In this document: one piece after another, positions 46,804 through 59,780 of the stretch
How the letters are laid out: each line of letters begins with the position of its first letter
How positions within the stretch are numbered: the first letter of the stretch is position 1
Source of the DNA: Pithys albifrons albifrons
Lineage: Eukaryota; Chordata; Aves; Passeriformes; Thamnophilidae
Direction of reading: 5' to 3'
DNA: 64,000 bases
Assembly (NCBI RefSeq): GCF_047495875.1
Contig: NC_092463.1
Span: forward strand, 12,472,622-12,536,621
Position numbers and translations under genes: made by a program
The notes under the pieces: model-generated
What the model saw: only the letters and a program-made list of their open reading frames with translations
Database searches by the model: none
What the model was told of the DNA's origin: nothing

Positions 46804-49800
46804 CTTAAAAAGAAGGATAAAGTCACCTTTATAAAGAATCACAGTGTTTTTTCAAGGTACTGATAAGTAGCTACAGCAAATCACTGTGGTCGTGAGAGCT
46901 TTGCATTCTGAAGTCGTATTAGCTAAGCTGAAAAGATTGTTAGAAATAATTGCATGGTTGATAAGAATTAGGGTACTTTATTAGAAAGGCACAAATCCAC
47001 AAATACATTTTTATTACTTTTGTTATTTTTTAAAATGTCTACATTGCTTGCAATGGTAATTCATGTTATACTTTTCCAGTCACAGTGCTGTCTTACCTTT
47101 AAGCAGGGATGTATCCAAATAGATTTTTACCTTGAATCATTTCTGTTCCAAATTTTTGTTTTTATCATATCTTGCTTTCCCAGGCAAATTACAGCCTTTC
47201 AAATCTGCCTATATGTAGGTTTTTGTCATATTTCTCACTCCATTTCTACTTTTAACTTTTAAGTACAATTTTACCTTAACTTCAATGAGGAAGCAGGTAA
47301 GAATATAATGACACAGCTACATGAAGATTTTTAAGGACTGGTGTAAGTCCTCTCATTTTTCAGTTTCTTCTGGATGGAACAGTAGAGCAGTTCTGAATAT
47401 CCTGTTCTACTAGTTATCCAATGGTTTTATATTATATAACAAATACAATTTTCAGAACATAAATTGTGATGCTCATATTTTAAAAAGGCACTTGTTTCTA
47501 AGTAATATATTTTAGAAAATACAACTACTTTGAATTTAGTTACCAAATACAGTTGACAAAAATTAAAAGCACATCCTTTTCTTGGTTTTTTTGTCATAGT
47601 TTTAGGATACAACAAATGACCCATATAAAGATCCATTATGATCACTTCTGTGACAGAGGGCTAAATATCCAAACTATTTTCCTATGATTATTCTTCTTCA
47701 GTATAGGCCAGTTTCTAAAATACCTTACAATTGCACAATACAATATAATAGGTTTGAGTTGAACAATAAAATGGACAGCAAATGCTATAACCATACCTGT
47801 ATATCCTACAATCCTATTACTTCCAATATTAGCAGTACAAATAAATCAACACTTTGACAGTGCTTCACAATAGTTTTAATGCAGTTACGGTAAACTCAAG
47901 GCAGTTTATTGTTTTAAAGTCACCATTTTACTTCATGATGGCTCTCTTTGCAATTAGTCATCTTCATCCTGCAAAAACATGCAGAATGAAAACAACATGG
48001 CCTATGAGCTTAGAAGGTTATTCTGAATTTTGGGAATTCTAAGCAACTTCTCCTTTCTAAAATTGTTTATATAATGCCAGGAACAGATTAGGCAACTCAA
48101 AAAAAAGTAATTTGTTGGCATTTTAAGTGAGATAAAATTCAACCTTCATATATGTTAACACAGGAGCAATGAAGCTGACTGCACATTTGTGCATTTTAAA
48201 CAATTTTAAAAACAAAAACAACTTGGTAAATCAGGAAACATAAGTGATGTTTGCTTTCTTGTGGGAACAGCACAATTCACAGCATAGGAGAATGTAAAGA
48301 GGAAGAAAAAAGTGAGTCTTTGGGTAATGCATTTTTATCTTCAATTATATTTTCTTCTTACTGGACAAAAAGGACTTGCTGACAGTATCATTATTATGTA
48401 AAGCATACTCAAAAGACAACATTCCATTATAGAAAATTATTTCATCAAAGGATCTTCTATCACGAAGCGCAGCTCTGCAACGTAAAGCAACCAATTATCA
48501 TTAATTACTTGAATACCCAGTTAAGACTGGAACTGTGATGGTCATACCCTTAGAATTCTACGCCATCCACAAGAAAAGAAATCAGGAAAAATTTAATATT
48601 AAACTGCTTTGGAAAGTAAGTTTCTTTAATGAGTTTTAATGATTGTTTCAAGTTTCACAGTATTAAAAAAGGGTTAATTGTGTCTTGAAGGGCTTGTAAT
48701 ACGAGGAAGCTAATGAATGAATCAAGATGAAAGGAAAAACAGGTGGCACATTCTTCAGATATTTTCTGTCATGTTTTAGTGATTAAGTACGAAAACTCAA
48801 TTTTCATAAGAAGAGTAAAGTGAAGCAAGTTCAGTAACACTTCTGAGCTCTTGCTTGCATAAAAAAAGCTATAAAAATGGAAAAATCACGCCTTTGAAGC
48901 TGCGCATTTCCCTCTATTACGTGACACAAAACAAACAATCCACTCTTGTGGATGAGACCACTGACCACTCACAAGGGACAACTTAGGAAATACATTTCTC
49001 TCCACTATTTTGTTTTCCATAAGCTTTTTTGCTCACATAATAGTGATGTTGCAATGCTTTCTGGAATTAAGAGTCACACGGGCAAGCCAGTATTGACTGA
49101 GGAAATTCACTTAGTTTACTGACAATTAACGTAAACTTTTAATTACAGATTCAGGTTTTGAGGAAAAAAGACCAAGACTTAAATGAGCACTTTGGGGAGC
49201 AACTCCCCCACTAAGGCCCCACTTCAGTCCAGTGCTTCTCTCTTGCTCCTACCCCAGCTCTACCAGTTCCCACTACACATTATGTTTCGTCATTTCTCAG
49301 AGAGAACAGCCATTGCAAGAGGCTGGAATCAGAGTCTAGAGGTTTCTTTTTGCCTCTTCTTACTCTTTTCGTCCCCTTATCTTCACTTCTTGCTGCATCT
49401 CTGATCTTCCTCTCCAAAGGCATTACTTCTTCCCTTATCTCCTCCCAATGCCTTCTCTATGTTCTCACATGCAACCTCACGTTACCTCTCATGTGGCCTT
49501 GTGGCTGCCCCCTTTCTCCAGTATGCATGACCAGAGTTATCACGTGATCCTCCAAAGTTGTGGCCCACAGTGAGCTGTTTTCATTTGTTTCAGAGTGACC
49601 CAGCACCAGCTACAGCATCACAGGGCAGCTCAGGACCTCCTCCCACAAAAGCCACCCCTGTAGTCCCTGCTACCCAACTCCACAAGTGATGCCCAGTGTA
49701 AGCCATCAGTTCAAAGAGAGGAATTAGGACAGGTTTCCATCAAGATATGGTCCAATGCAAATTCACTGCAGCCCACAAATGTGCTTTTAAATAAAGATGA

Positions 49801-52800
49801 GAGGTACCACTTCTGTGGTGGTTTCACAACCTAGTGGAAAGAGGAGTCAGATAAGGCAGCAGAAAGGGATGGCAGACCCTGTGATGCCATGCAGTGGCAA
49901 TGCTCTGCAAGGGGTCATCTGATGACTTTCAATTTTAGTGAAGTTCCACATGACCTATCTAGGATTTTCCTTCTAGTTCCACATGTGGTGAATTAAGCTC
50001 AATGTAACCTTGATACATTGGCATGTGCCTTGCTGCAATGAGGACACAGTGCAAGGCATACCCAGAAGAACACTTTCAGAGTTTTTGGTTACAATAATAA
50101 TCTTCCAGAAGAAAAGGGAAGGTACTGCAATTGCTATTTGCAAGAAGTGGCATTTACATTTACAGTTAGTTCAAGAGCAATCACTTAAGGGATGGAGCCA
50201 TGCCCACAGAAAGTCATATAAAGGATCAGCCATTATATAGCAAGAAACGAAAAAATAGGTGTGCAGAACTTAAAACTAAGGAATTAAAGGACAAACTGCG
50301 CATGTTCTGTACAAATAAAAGCGGAGCAGTGAATGCTCTGCTGTCACAGAAGGTGTCTGCCTCAAGTTACAAGCACCATTCTGTGTCTAGAAGTGACAGA
50401 AATGTACATAGTGTTATATGCAAAAATGGAGAGCCTACTATATTACAAGAGAAATATGGTTCAAATCTCATCAGAGGATCACTACAAAACCTCCAAGATG
50501 TCTGCATTCCCTCGGGGAATCTCTTAAGTAGTTCCCCATTCCCATGTATTTCCACTGCTTAATCATCGTAAGTAAAAAACGTGACTAGGGGGAGAGTTCC
50601 ACCATGCTCTATCCAAAGCTTGAGAGGAATCTCTACTTAGCAGCAGGTGCTTGCTTCAAACAGGCAGCCAATAATTAAAAAACCAAGATGTTGCGAAGGG
50701 ATGTGTCCTTTGCACTTGAGTTTCCTCTCTCCGCCAAACACTCAGATGTCAGGTTAACAGATTCTCCAGCGTGCCAGGCATTTCAGGGTCTTAATTTCAA
50801 CTGAGAGAGTCAAAGGTGTCAAGAATACCTAGTATGGAAATAATGGTGTTTCTAGGATTTTTTTCCTTTGCTTTTTCCATATGCTGGAAATGAAAGAGGG
50901 ACAGAGTCCTCTAGGAACTAGGGTCATTAAAAACTTGTTTCAAGTGAAGGACATTGTGGATTATGCCTCCTTTGTCAAAAAGGAACGTGGATTACAGCCT
51001 CTTCACCAGCAAAGGATCCCAAACATATTCTGACTGGCCTCTGCATATGAACCCAGAAAAAGGATTTGTATCCAAAACCAGTGTAAAGCTGAAGGTAAAG
51101 GCCACAACACTATAATTTAAGAACTAACAGTTGTAAGAATTTCAAAGCAGGTTTTTTTTAATAAATGAAGTGTCTTAAAACTATTTGAAAAGTTATATTT
51201 TAAATACCAAAGATGTGGTAATAAATAGTTTTAAAATAAACATTTATAGAATAAACTCCTAGATTTACAGAATAAAGGTTTACATATTTAGTACAAAATA
51301 AATTACTCGGGCAGAGGGAACAGTTCTTGAAAAAAATACAGAGGCCGAGACATAAATCTTCCTTCATAGGCACTCAAACACTTGTATCAACTACTATAGG
51401 ACTAGATGTTATCATGCATATGCCAAAAGAAGACAGATTTATATTAATTTTTTTTACCAAGAAATCAACTACTTTAAGTGTCACTGCTTGACTTGAAAAC
51501 TCGGCTGCTACAGAAACTCAGTATTCTTTCTAGATGAAATACTAAATTCTCACTAAACCTGAGGTTGCATCTGGTGATGACCTTTGTGATTTTCATTACT
51601 GAGCTAAAAAGTTAAAAGCACACATTTCATCCTGATACTCTGAAAATCCTGCTTATTGCCACACAGTGAAGCAATGTTATACATTACAAACAGTAACCAG
51701 ACCAACCTTTCCCCTTGTCAGAATCCCTAAAACAATGAAATATGCAACTGTTTTAGGAAAATGATACACATTACCATATTACCACCCCTAAATCTACAAC
51801 TATTAACTAATTAATTATCCAATATTTGAAAGAAATAAATAGCCAAGAATCCAAGCTTTGAAATTAGCTGCTATTTTCAAAGACTTCCTTCAATATCTTT
51901 CTTGCATTAAGGTATCATGAAAACTTAAATTGCAATTTTTTGAATATATAAAATTGGCTTTGTCAAACCAGTTCATATTTCACTACTAGTTCTTACTCTT
52001 TTGCACTTCACTATTTATAGCATTGCATTTCCATTTTTTCCCATCAACTGCTTTCATTTCATTTCCTCTCCTATTACAGAAAGTATGGTGACTACAAAGT
52101 TTTCTGCTAGGATTAATATATGGGGCCAAAATGGGAGGTACAAACAGCCAAGTGACAAAATTATATTAGAGATTTCTTTAAAAAGGAAATTTTCTTTTTA
52201 CTTTCTCTGAGGCACATTGTAATTCAATTGCTCTTTCCCATTCTCCATAATATTTGGAAATAAAGGCTTTAGAAGTTGCTTGCTTTCCTGTATAGCTTAG
52301 AAATGTAGTGAAAATACTGTAGCCTCTATTTTAGGTAACATAACCAGACCTCCTCACCCTTGGATCCAAAGTTCACAAATCACATAAGCAACTACACAAT
52401 ATAAGAGATGAGATTTATTAGAGATTATATGTTTTTAGTTCCTACTTTCTGACTGAAAGCTTTCAGGAAGACAGCCTTCAAAAATAAAGTAGTTTGGGCT
52501 GAAGATAATAAAAACTCTCTTGGTAAGTCACAGAAGAAGGCAGGATAGGCACTTGATACTCATGTGAACAGCAGTCACAAAAGAAAGTTCTGAGGTCTGC
52601 TACACTAACAACCAGCTCATAGGACACAAAAGAAAGGCTGTTATCTTACTGACCGTTCAAAGAATTCATTCCTTGAAAAAAAGTCACAGCAACATAAGCA
52701 GAGTAACCAAAGCAACAGGAGAACTCATCAAGCATGCAAAGACTGATAAAAAGGGAATGGAGCACATCTCTTTCATTGCCATTCTGTGATTATAGATAAT

Positions 52801-54907
52801 GTGCTTGCCTTCAAGCACATTAGATTGCAGAAACGAAAATCTAGCAGCCTTTCAGAAAAAGAAAGGTGCATCTATTCAAAGAGGCAGTCACTAATTGCAC
52901 AGTGAACCCAAGAACAATGATTCAATTGTGATAAATTAGAGGTTGGAAGCAACCATGAGGAATTAAGCTGTATGCATTTTGAATTTGCATGCAAAAAGGA
53001 GCTACAGCAGAGTCAGTCAAGAATACTAAACAAGAAATTAATATCTGGAGCATGTGTAGAAAAACTTTTTAGTGGATGGATTCAAGTTAATTTCATCGTA
53101 ACATCCATACTAAAAGAATTTCCCCCCCCAATTTAGCCAAGTTGTGCCATTCTTCAGTAGTTACCAACTTCCTCTGTCAATGGCTCCTAACAAACAACAG
53201 CAACAAATCATTTCAAATTTCTCAATTATTACAAATACAAAGATGCCATTTAAGAAACAGCCCTGTTCAAGGATGATGTGGAATAGGACAGAGTTACAGA
53301 AAGTACAAATTACTATGCTCTGACTGGAACAGATTCTGTTCCCTTCCAAAGCACACTTAGGTTGCTCCACAAACTTGTAAAGAGACATGAGCCTCTCCTT
53401 CCTCTTTTTAGAACATCGCTCCCTGATGAGACTCAAGGAGACAAAATTGATTTTGTTTTTCTACTTTGTTTTTTAACTGTAGAACTGAATTCATGTCTGA
53501 AAGTTGAACATCCCTTATCTGCTAATATGCACAGCTCCAAGACAATGGAGCTCATCTGAATGGATGCACCCTGAACCATATCGCTTTTCTGATCTCATCA
53601 GTATCTAAATACTGTGATTTCTAACAAATACAGTAGAGAAGGAAGGTCCACACTACCTACACAATATCATGTCTTTCCTAGTTTTCAAAGCAGGCTCAGA
53701 ACTGTACTTTAAAAGGTTCTTTGAAAATCAATGGGCCAGAGAGCAGAAATAGTTTCATGGAAAAATTATAAAAAGTTATCGCCTGCTGCTACTGCTTCTT
53801 CAGATTTCCCACTTGGATGAGGTGCAGCTTTGGGCAGGATTGCAAAAGCTGAAAGTGCCCATTGGGTATCGCTAATCAACAGCAATAAATAAGGATAAGG
53901 AGTCACTCACATAAACAGGTACATTCTTTTGTTGATAAAACCAAGGCAAGAGAATGCCAAGAAGAAAAACAATAAATCGCCAAGCATTGGAATAGGTGGG
54001 TGTGCCTAAGTCTCTCAAGCCACAAGACTGAACAAAAAACCTGATCTTGAATGTAATATATATAAATCCCTAAAGTAACTACAGGAATATTTAATATTTC
54101 ATTCTTGTTTCAATTCATGTCTTCTTAAAATATTGAGCCAAAGATTACAGTTGTAGTACAAAGTAAAATTTGTTGGACAAATTACAAAAGAGGTAACTTG
54201 TACTCTTTTGTCTAAACATGTAGTCAAACTGTGTAAAAACTAAGAGCTAAGCTCCAGGAAAAACTATGAGCTGAGGTCTAGATTTGTGTATAACCTGCAA
54301 GTGTTAATAAACTTATTTTCATACAACTATGAAGGATGTTAATGGATGTTCAGTGTGTTATATAGATTATGATTGATGTAATTTTGGACATACCTACCTA
54401 ATTTTTAAACCAAGAGTCCCAAAAAAAGAGTTTCTCTGCAGGATTTTGTATAGCTGGATAAAGCTAACACATTTTCAGATGTGTTGAACACTTGCTGCAG
54501 GAATGTTTAAAGTGTTTTAGGGAACATATTTTAAATGACATCCATCTTCCTATCCTAGACACAGTGTAAGAAGTATATATCAATGCTGTCATTTGAACAA
54601 CCACTTACAGATTTCCACTAGCTTTCTGCTTGCAGCAGCTGTAACTCAAAACACAATTATCTTACTAATCCAAAGCAAGGAACCAACTTTATTATTGCTT
54701 TAGTATCTGTATAGGAGTTTGCATTTGGATAGCTTATTACAAGACTACCCTTACTACTGCAGGAACAAGGAGAATGGAAAGTAGCAAAATGTCATAAATT
54801 TCATTAGCTGAGAGCCAGCATTAGGTATAAATTCATTATTTTTTTCACCAAAAATTTTAATGTTGAAGTGTTTCAAGCATAATTATCAAATAAATGAGGT
54901 GGAAAAC

Positions 54908-54975
54908 CTTCTCTTTAAAACAAACAAATAAAACCTAAAAACACAAACAAACAAACACAATACAAAACAAGAAAA
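54908..54975. repeat. A-rich low-complexity tract with AAAC units
   Basis: Repeated AAAC and AAAT units in the large intron. Confidence 0.75.
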
Positions 54976-56456
54976 CCAACGAGTACATTTGATATAAGGT
55001 AGCCCTTATTTTGTAGGGGGCTTTATCCAGGCAGAAGCATTTTAATTGTAATACTAGCAGCATACTACTAACCAAGTCAGCACTACTAGAAACTACTCAG
55101 TGGTACAAAAACTGACTTGCAAACATGTTAACAAGCTTTAATACTGGTGAATCCAGCAAAGGTTGAGATAAGTATAAGCACTACATTAGCTTCATGCCAA
55201 CCATGCCTAAGAAATGCATTTCCAATTATTTTGCACATGTTATTTTAATCTTCCTTCCCAGAGAAAACCAGCAACACTTCCCACAAGGGAGGCCCCATAA
55301 TTGTTAATTGCGAAGCTTCATTTTGGTGGTTTTGCTATTAACAGCAAAACAAAAATCTAATCAAAGTGTACTTTGAGCTGCCAGCATCCTATAAAATGAT
55401 TTTAAGAAAACATTAATAGACCAAGATAAAACCAACATTTTCAGCTGGCAAAGGTAGAGACAAGAGACCTAGAATAGAATTCTGTGAAAAGAAAAACATC
55501 ACACCAATGTGTCAAGAGCTATTCATCTGAGTAAACACAATAAAGGAATTTTCTTGGTAAAGCTTTAACAACAGGAGCTACGACACTTCACCTAAGCAAG
55601 TTTGTTAGCAAATAGACCTAATAGTTCCTTACTTCAAAAGTTAACTTGTAGCACAAGGAAAATCCAATCAACAAATGAAAACATAAATAATTTTAGAGTA
55701 TATAAACTGGCTGGGGTTTTGCTAATATAAATAATTAACACTGCCTCCATGGGAGCCTTTCAAGTCAAAACTGGCAAACAGAACTCCTAAGAAAGAAGTA
55801 AATTATATTTTTAAAAGGGTAACAGTAAGAGAATGAACAAGATTGATATAAATATTTCAGACATTTCTATTAGAGAATTTGCAAATTATATATTCCCATT
55901 GTAGCAAAAGTGTCCTCAGGACATATTAATCTCATCTACAAAAACCTTTTTTCCATCTATTTGATTCAGAAATGGAAAAAACAAAGAAAACATGGACACT
56001 AATAAATTCACATTTCTTGGATGTCACAGACAAGATGGATAGCTGGGACAAGACCTTATTTCTATTTGGTGCTTTCAATATTTTCCTATTAATTATATGC
56101 AGTTACTGGACAGACAAGCTCAATCCTCCACCACTTCACGACCCTCTCAGAATGAAGCCTTCCTGTTCAGGTGTTGGACAGCATATACACACACAGTTGG
56201 TGTCCAGGTGAAATGATGGCAAACACTGACAAGTAACACATGCATAGATGCTGCAACATAAACTAACAGAATACTAATAACATATTCAAACACTTGATTA
56301 AGGTAAATAAATCCTAGAGTATTATGCAATTATTCAGAAATAAGCCCTGACACTCTTTTAAACTCAAGCTAAGGATTAGAATTAGTTTGTTTATAAAGGA
56401 TGTTTACCTAAAATTAACATCTCTGTGATAAGAACTGGAATACTGTCAAAGTTCCC

Positions 56457-56939
56457 CTTCTGAGGGGAACCGATGGCCCTATATGTCAGCCAGACCCGTC
56501 CCACAGGGAAGTTTGCTGCCTTCCCGGGGCCAGGGTGAGGGATATTACCAAAAGACTTCCTAAGCTTATCCAACCCTCAGACTATTACCCGCTGTTGGTT
56601 GTCCAGGTTGGAAGTGATGACATTAATAAAAGGAGTACCAGAGTAATTAATAAAGATTTCAAGGCACTGACCTCATCTCTTCATGGGACAGGAGCACAGG
56701 TAGTAATTGCCTCAGTTCCTGTGCTAGTTGGGATGAATGAGGAGAGGTTTAGGAAAGCCCAGCTTACCAATAGGTGGCTTAGGGGATGGTGCTACCGTCA
56801 AAATTTTGGGTTTTTTGATCATGGGGCAAACTCTGTGTTGCCCAGTCTCGTCAAAGCAGATGGGCTTCATTTATCTAGGAAGGGCAAAAGAACTGTAGCC
56901 CATAAGTTGGCAGGGTTGGTTAGGAGGGCTTTAAACTAG
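56457..56939 (+). pseudogene. CR1 ORF1 C-terminal fragment (SGNH-type esterase domain)
   Basis: The frame is open from the element's 5' break to the TAG at 56937-56939. It reads LLRGTDGP, then CCLPGARVRDI, VVQVGSDD, VIASVPV and finally DGLHLSRKGK. These are the conserved blocks of the CR1 ORF1 esterase. The family's block I (GDSLLRG-like), which holds the catalytic Ser, is cut at the 5' end, so only LLRG remains. The C-terminal Asp-x-x-His block is kept. The domain is therefore inactive as it stands, and any upstream ORF1 part is missing. Confidence 0.85.
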
Positions 56940-56956
56940 GTTTGAAGGGGGAAGGG

Positions 56957-58279
56957 ATGGCAACTGGGCTCTCCAGAGATAGGCCTAAGCGCATAGAGCC
57001 CGAGTTGAGAATGAAATCAATGGCGCAGCTGAAGTGCATGTACACCAATGCACGCAGTATGGGAAACAAACAAGAGGAGCTGGAAGCCATAGTGCAGCAG
57101 GAAAACTATGACATAGTTGCTGTCACAGAAATGTGGTGGGATGACTCACATGACTGGAGTGCTGCTATGGGGGGCTACAAGCTCTTCAGAAAGGACAGGC
57201 AGGGAAGGAGAGGTAGAGGGGTGGCTTTGTATGTTAGACAGTCTCTTGACTCTGTTGAAGTTGAGGTCAGCGGTGACAAGGTTGAGTGCCTGTGGGCCAG
57301 AATCAGGGGGAAGGCCAACAAGGCTGACACCCTTGTGGGAGTCTGTTACAGACCACCCAACCAGGATGATGAAGGGGATGAATTATTCTACAAGCAGCTG
57401 GCGGATGTCTCAAAATCTCCAGCCCTAGTTCTTTTGGGTGACTTTAACCTGCCAGATATCTGCTGGGAGCTTCATACTGCAAAGAGGCAGTCAAGGAGGT
57501 TCCTGGAGCGTATAGAGGACAATTTCCTTCATGCACTGGTAAATGAGCCTACCAGGGGTAAGGCCCCGCTAAACCTACTGTTTACAAACAGAGAGGGGCT
57601 GGCAGATGATGTAGTGGTTGGAGGCCGCCTGGGGCATAGTGACCATGAAATAATAGAATTTTCAGTCCTCAGGGATGTAAGGAGAGCCACCATTAAAACC
57701 TCTACTTTGGACTTCCGGAGAGCAGATTTTGGCCTATTCAAAAAACTGATTCAGAGCATACCCTGGGAAACAACCGTTAAAGGCAAGGGGGTCCAGGAGG
57801 GATGGACATGTTTTAGGAAGGAAATTTTGAGTGCACAGCAACAGGCTGTCCCAGTGTGCCGAAAGGCCAGCCGGAGGGGGAGACAGCCAGCTTGGTTAAA
57901 TAGGGAGATTCTGAAAGAAATCAGGGATAAAAAGAAAGTTTACAGACTATGGAAAAAAAGGGCTGGGTACTTACAAAGAATTTACAGATTTTTTTCATGC
58001 AGGAAAAAAATTAGGGAAAGAAAAGTGGAATTTGAAGTAAATTTGGCTATTTCAGTTAGGGATAACAAAAAGTCCTTTTATAAATACATTAATAACAAAA
58101 GGAGGGGCAAGGAAAACCTCCATTCTCTGTTGGACTTGAAGGGAAATGTAGTTAAGGAAGATGAGGTGAAGGCTGAGGTACTTAACACCTACTTTGCCTC
58201 AGTTTTCACCAGTAAGACAGGTGGCCCTCAAGGACAACTGGCCTCTGGAGCCGGTAGACAGGGAGAGGGAGCTGAATAG
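56957..58279 (+). pseudogene. CR1 ORF2, apurinic endonuclease-like domain (N-terminal part)
   Basis: The first ATG in this frame follows the ORF1 stop by 17 bases. The product shows the N-terminal MYTNARSMGNKQEEL block (here preceded by LK and C), TEMWW near 57120-57139, GDFNLPDICW near 57436-57465, and GHSDHEIIEF near 57630-57660. These are the expected Glu, Asp-Asn and Ser-Asp-His catalytic blocks of an AP-endonuclease-like domain. A basic linker follows, then the [12 protein letters not shown] block that leads into the reverse transcriptase. The frame then runs off-target and stops at 58277-58279, so ORF2 is broken here by a frameshift. Confidence 0.9.
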
Positions 58280-59780
58280 CCCTCCTGTATTCCAGGAGGA
58301 TATAGTTACTGACTTACTGAGCCAGTTGGATCCTAACAAGTCTATGGGACCAGACGGGATCCATCCCAGGGTGATGAAGGAGCTGGCAGAAGAGCTTGCC
58401 AAACCGCTCTCCATCTTCCAACAGTCCTGGCTCTCTGGGGAGGTCCCAGATGATTGGAGGTTGGCAAATGTCACCCCAATCCATAAAAAGGGCTGCAAGC
58501 AGGACCCTGGCAACCACAGGCCTGTCAGCCTGACCTCTGTGCCTGGCAGGGTGATGGAGCAGTTCATCCTGAGTGCAATCACACAGCACCTTCAGGGTGG
58601 ACAAGGGATTAGACCCATCCAGCATGGGTTTAGGAGGGGCAGGTCCTGTCTGACCAACCTGATCTCTTTTTACGACCAGGTGACCCACCTGGTGGATGAG
58701 GGGAAGGCTGTGGATGTGGTCTATCTGGACTTCAGCAAGGCCTTTGACACTGTCTCCCATAATATACTCCTGGAAAAGCTGGTAGCCCATGGCCTGGACA
58801 AGCTTACCCTCTCCTGGATTAAGAGCTGGCTGGAGGGTGGGGCCCAGAGAGTGCTGGTGAACGGAGCTGCATCCAGCTGGCGGACAGTCACCAGTGGTGT
58901 TCCCCAGGGGTCTCTATTGGGTCCAGTCCTGTTTAACATCTTTATTGATGATTTAGACGAGGGGATTGAGTCCATCATCAGCAAATTTGCTGATGACACC
59001 AAGCTGGGAGGGAGTGTCGATCGGCTGGAAGGCAGGAGGGCTCTGCAGAGGGATCTGGAGAGACTTGAGAGATGGGCTGATTCCAATGGGATGAGGGCCA
59101 AGTGCCGGGTCCTGCACTTTGGCCACAACAACCCCCTGCAGCGCTACAGGCTGGGCACAGAGTGGCTGGAGAGCAGCCAGGCAGAAAGGGACCTTGGAGT
59201 ACTAATTGACAGGAAGCTCAACATGAGCCAACAGTGTGCCCAGGTGGCCAAGAAGGCCAGTGGGATCCTGGCCTGTATCAAAAATAGCGTGGCCAGCAGG
59301 ACCAGGGAAGTGATCCTTCCCCTGTACTCTGCGTTGGAGAGGCCACACCTTGAGTACTGTGTTCAGTTCTGGGCCCCTCAGTTCAGAAAGGATACTGAGG
59401 TGCTGGAGCGAGTCCAGAGAAGAGCAACAAGGCTGGTAAAGGGACTGGAGCACAAGTCCTATGGGGAGAGGCTGAGGGAGCTGGGGTTGTTTAGCCTGGA
59501 GAAGAGGAGGCTCAGAGGTGACCTCAGCACTGTCTATAACTACCTGAAGGGAAGTTCTAGCCAGGTGGGGGCTGGTCTCTTCTCCCAGGCACTCAGCAAT
59601 AGAACAAGGGGGCACGGGCTTAAGCTCTGCCAGGGGAAATTGAAGTTGGATATCAGAAAAAAATTCTTTTCAGAGAGAGTAATCAGGCATCGGAATGGGC
59701 TGCCCAGAGAGGTGGTGGATTCACCATCCCTAGAGATTTTTAAACGCAGATTGGACGTGGCGCTGAGTGCCATGATCTAG
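58215..59780 (+). pseudogene. CR1 ORF2, reverse transcriptase domain (continuation after frameshift)
   Basis: The frame continues one position over from the endonuclease part. The element crosses from one to the other somewhere in about 58205-58250. Motifs in order: [34 protein letters not shown], motif [14 protein letters not shown] (58722-58760), motif [12 protein letters not shown] (58893-58925), and motif C FADD (58986-58997). A thumb-like C-terminal region ends at TAG 59778-59780. The catalytic Asp residues are intact. The segment after RWADSNGM looks about four codons short of the usual CR1 pattern (near 59088-59105), an apparent in-frame deletion. Confidence 0.9.

Noticed and set aside
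50010..50562. Overlapping 76- and 120-codon open frames in the large WDR25 intron
   Set aside because: No recognisable domain and no splice-compatible match to WDR25; probably chance.
58199..59773. Several minus-strand open frames of 77-158 codons
   Set aside because: Antisense shadows of the GC-rich CR1 reverse transcriptase.
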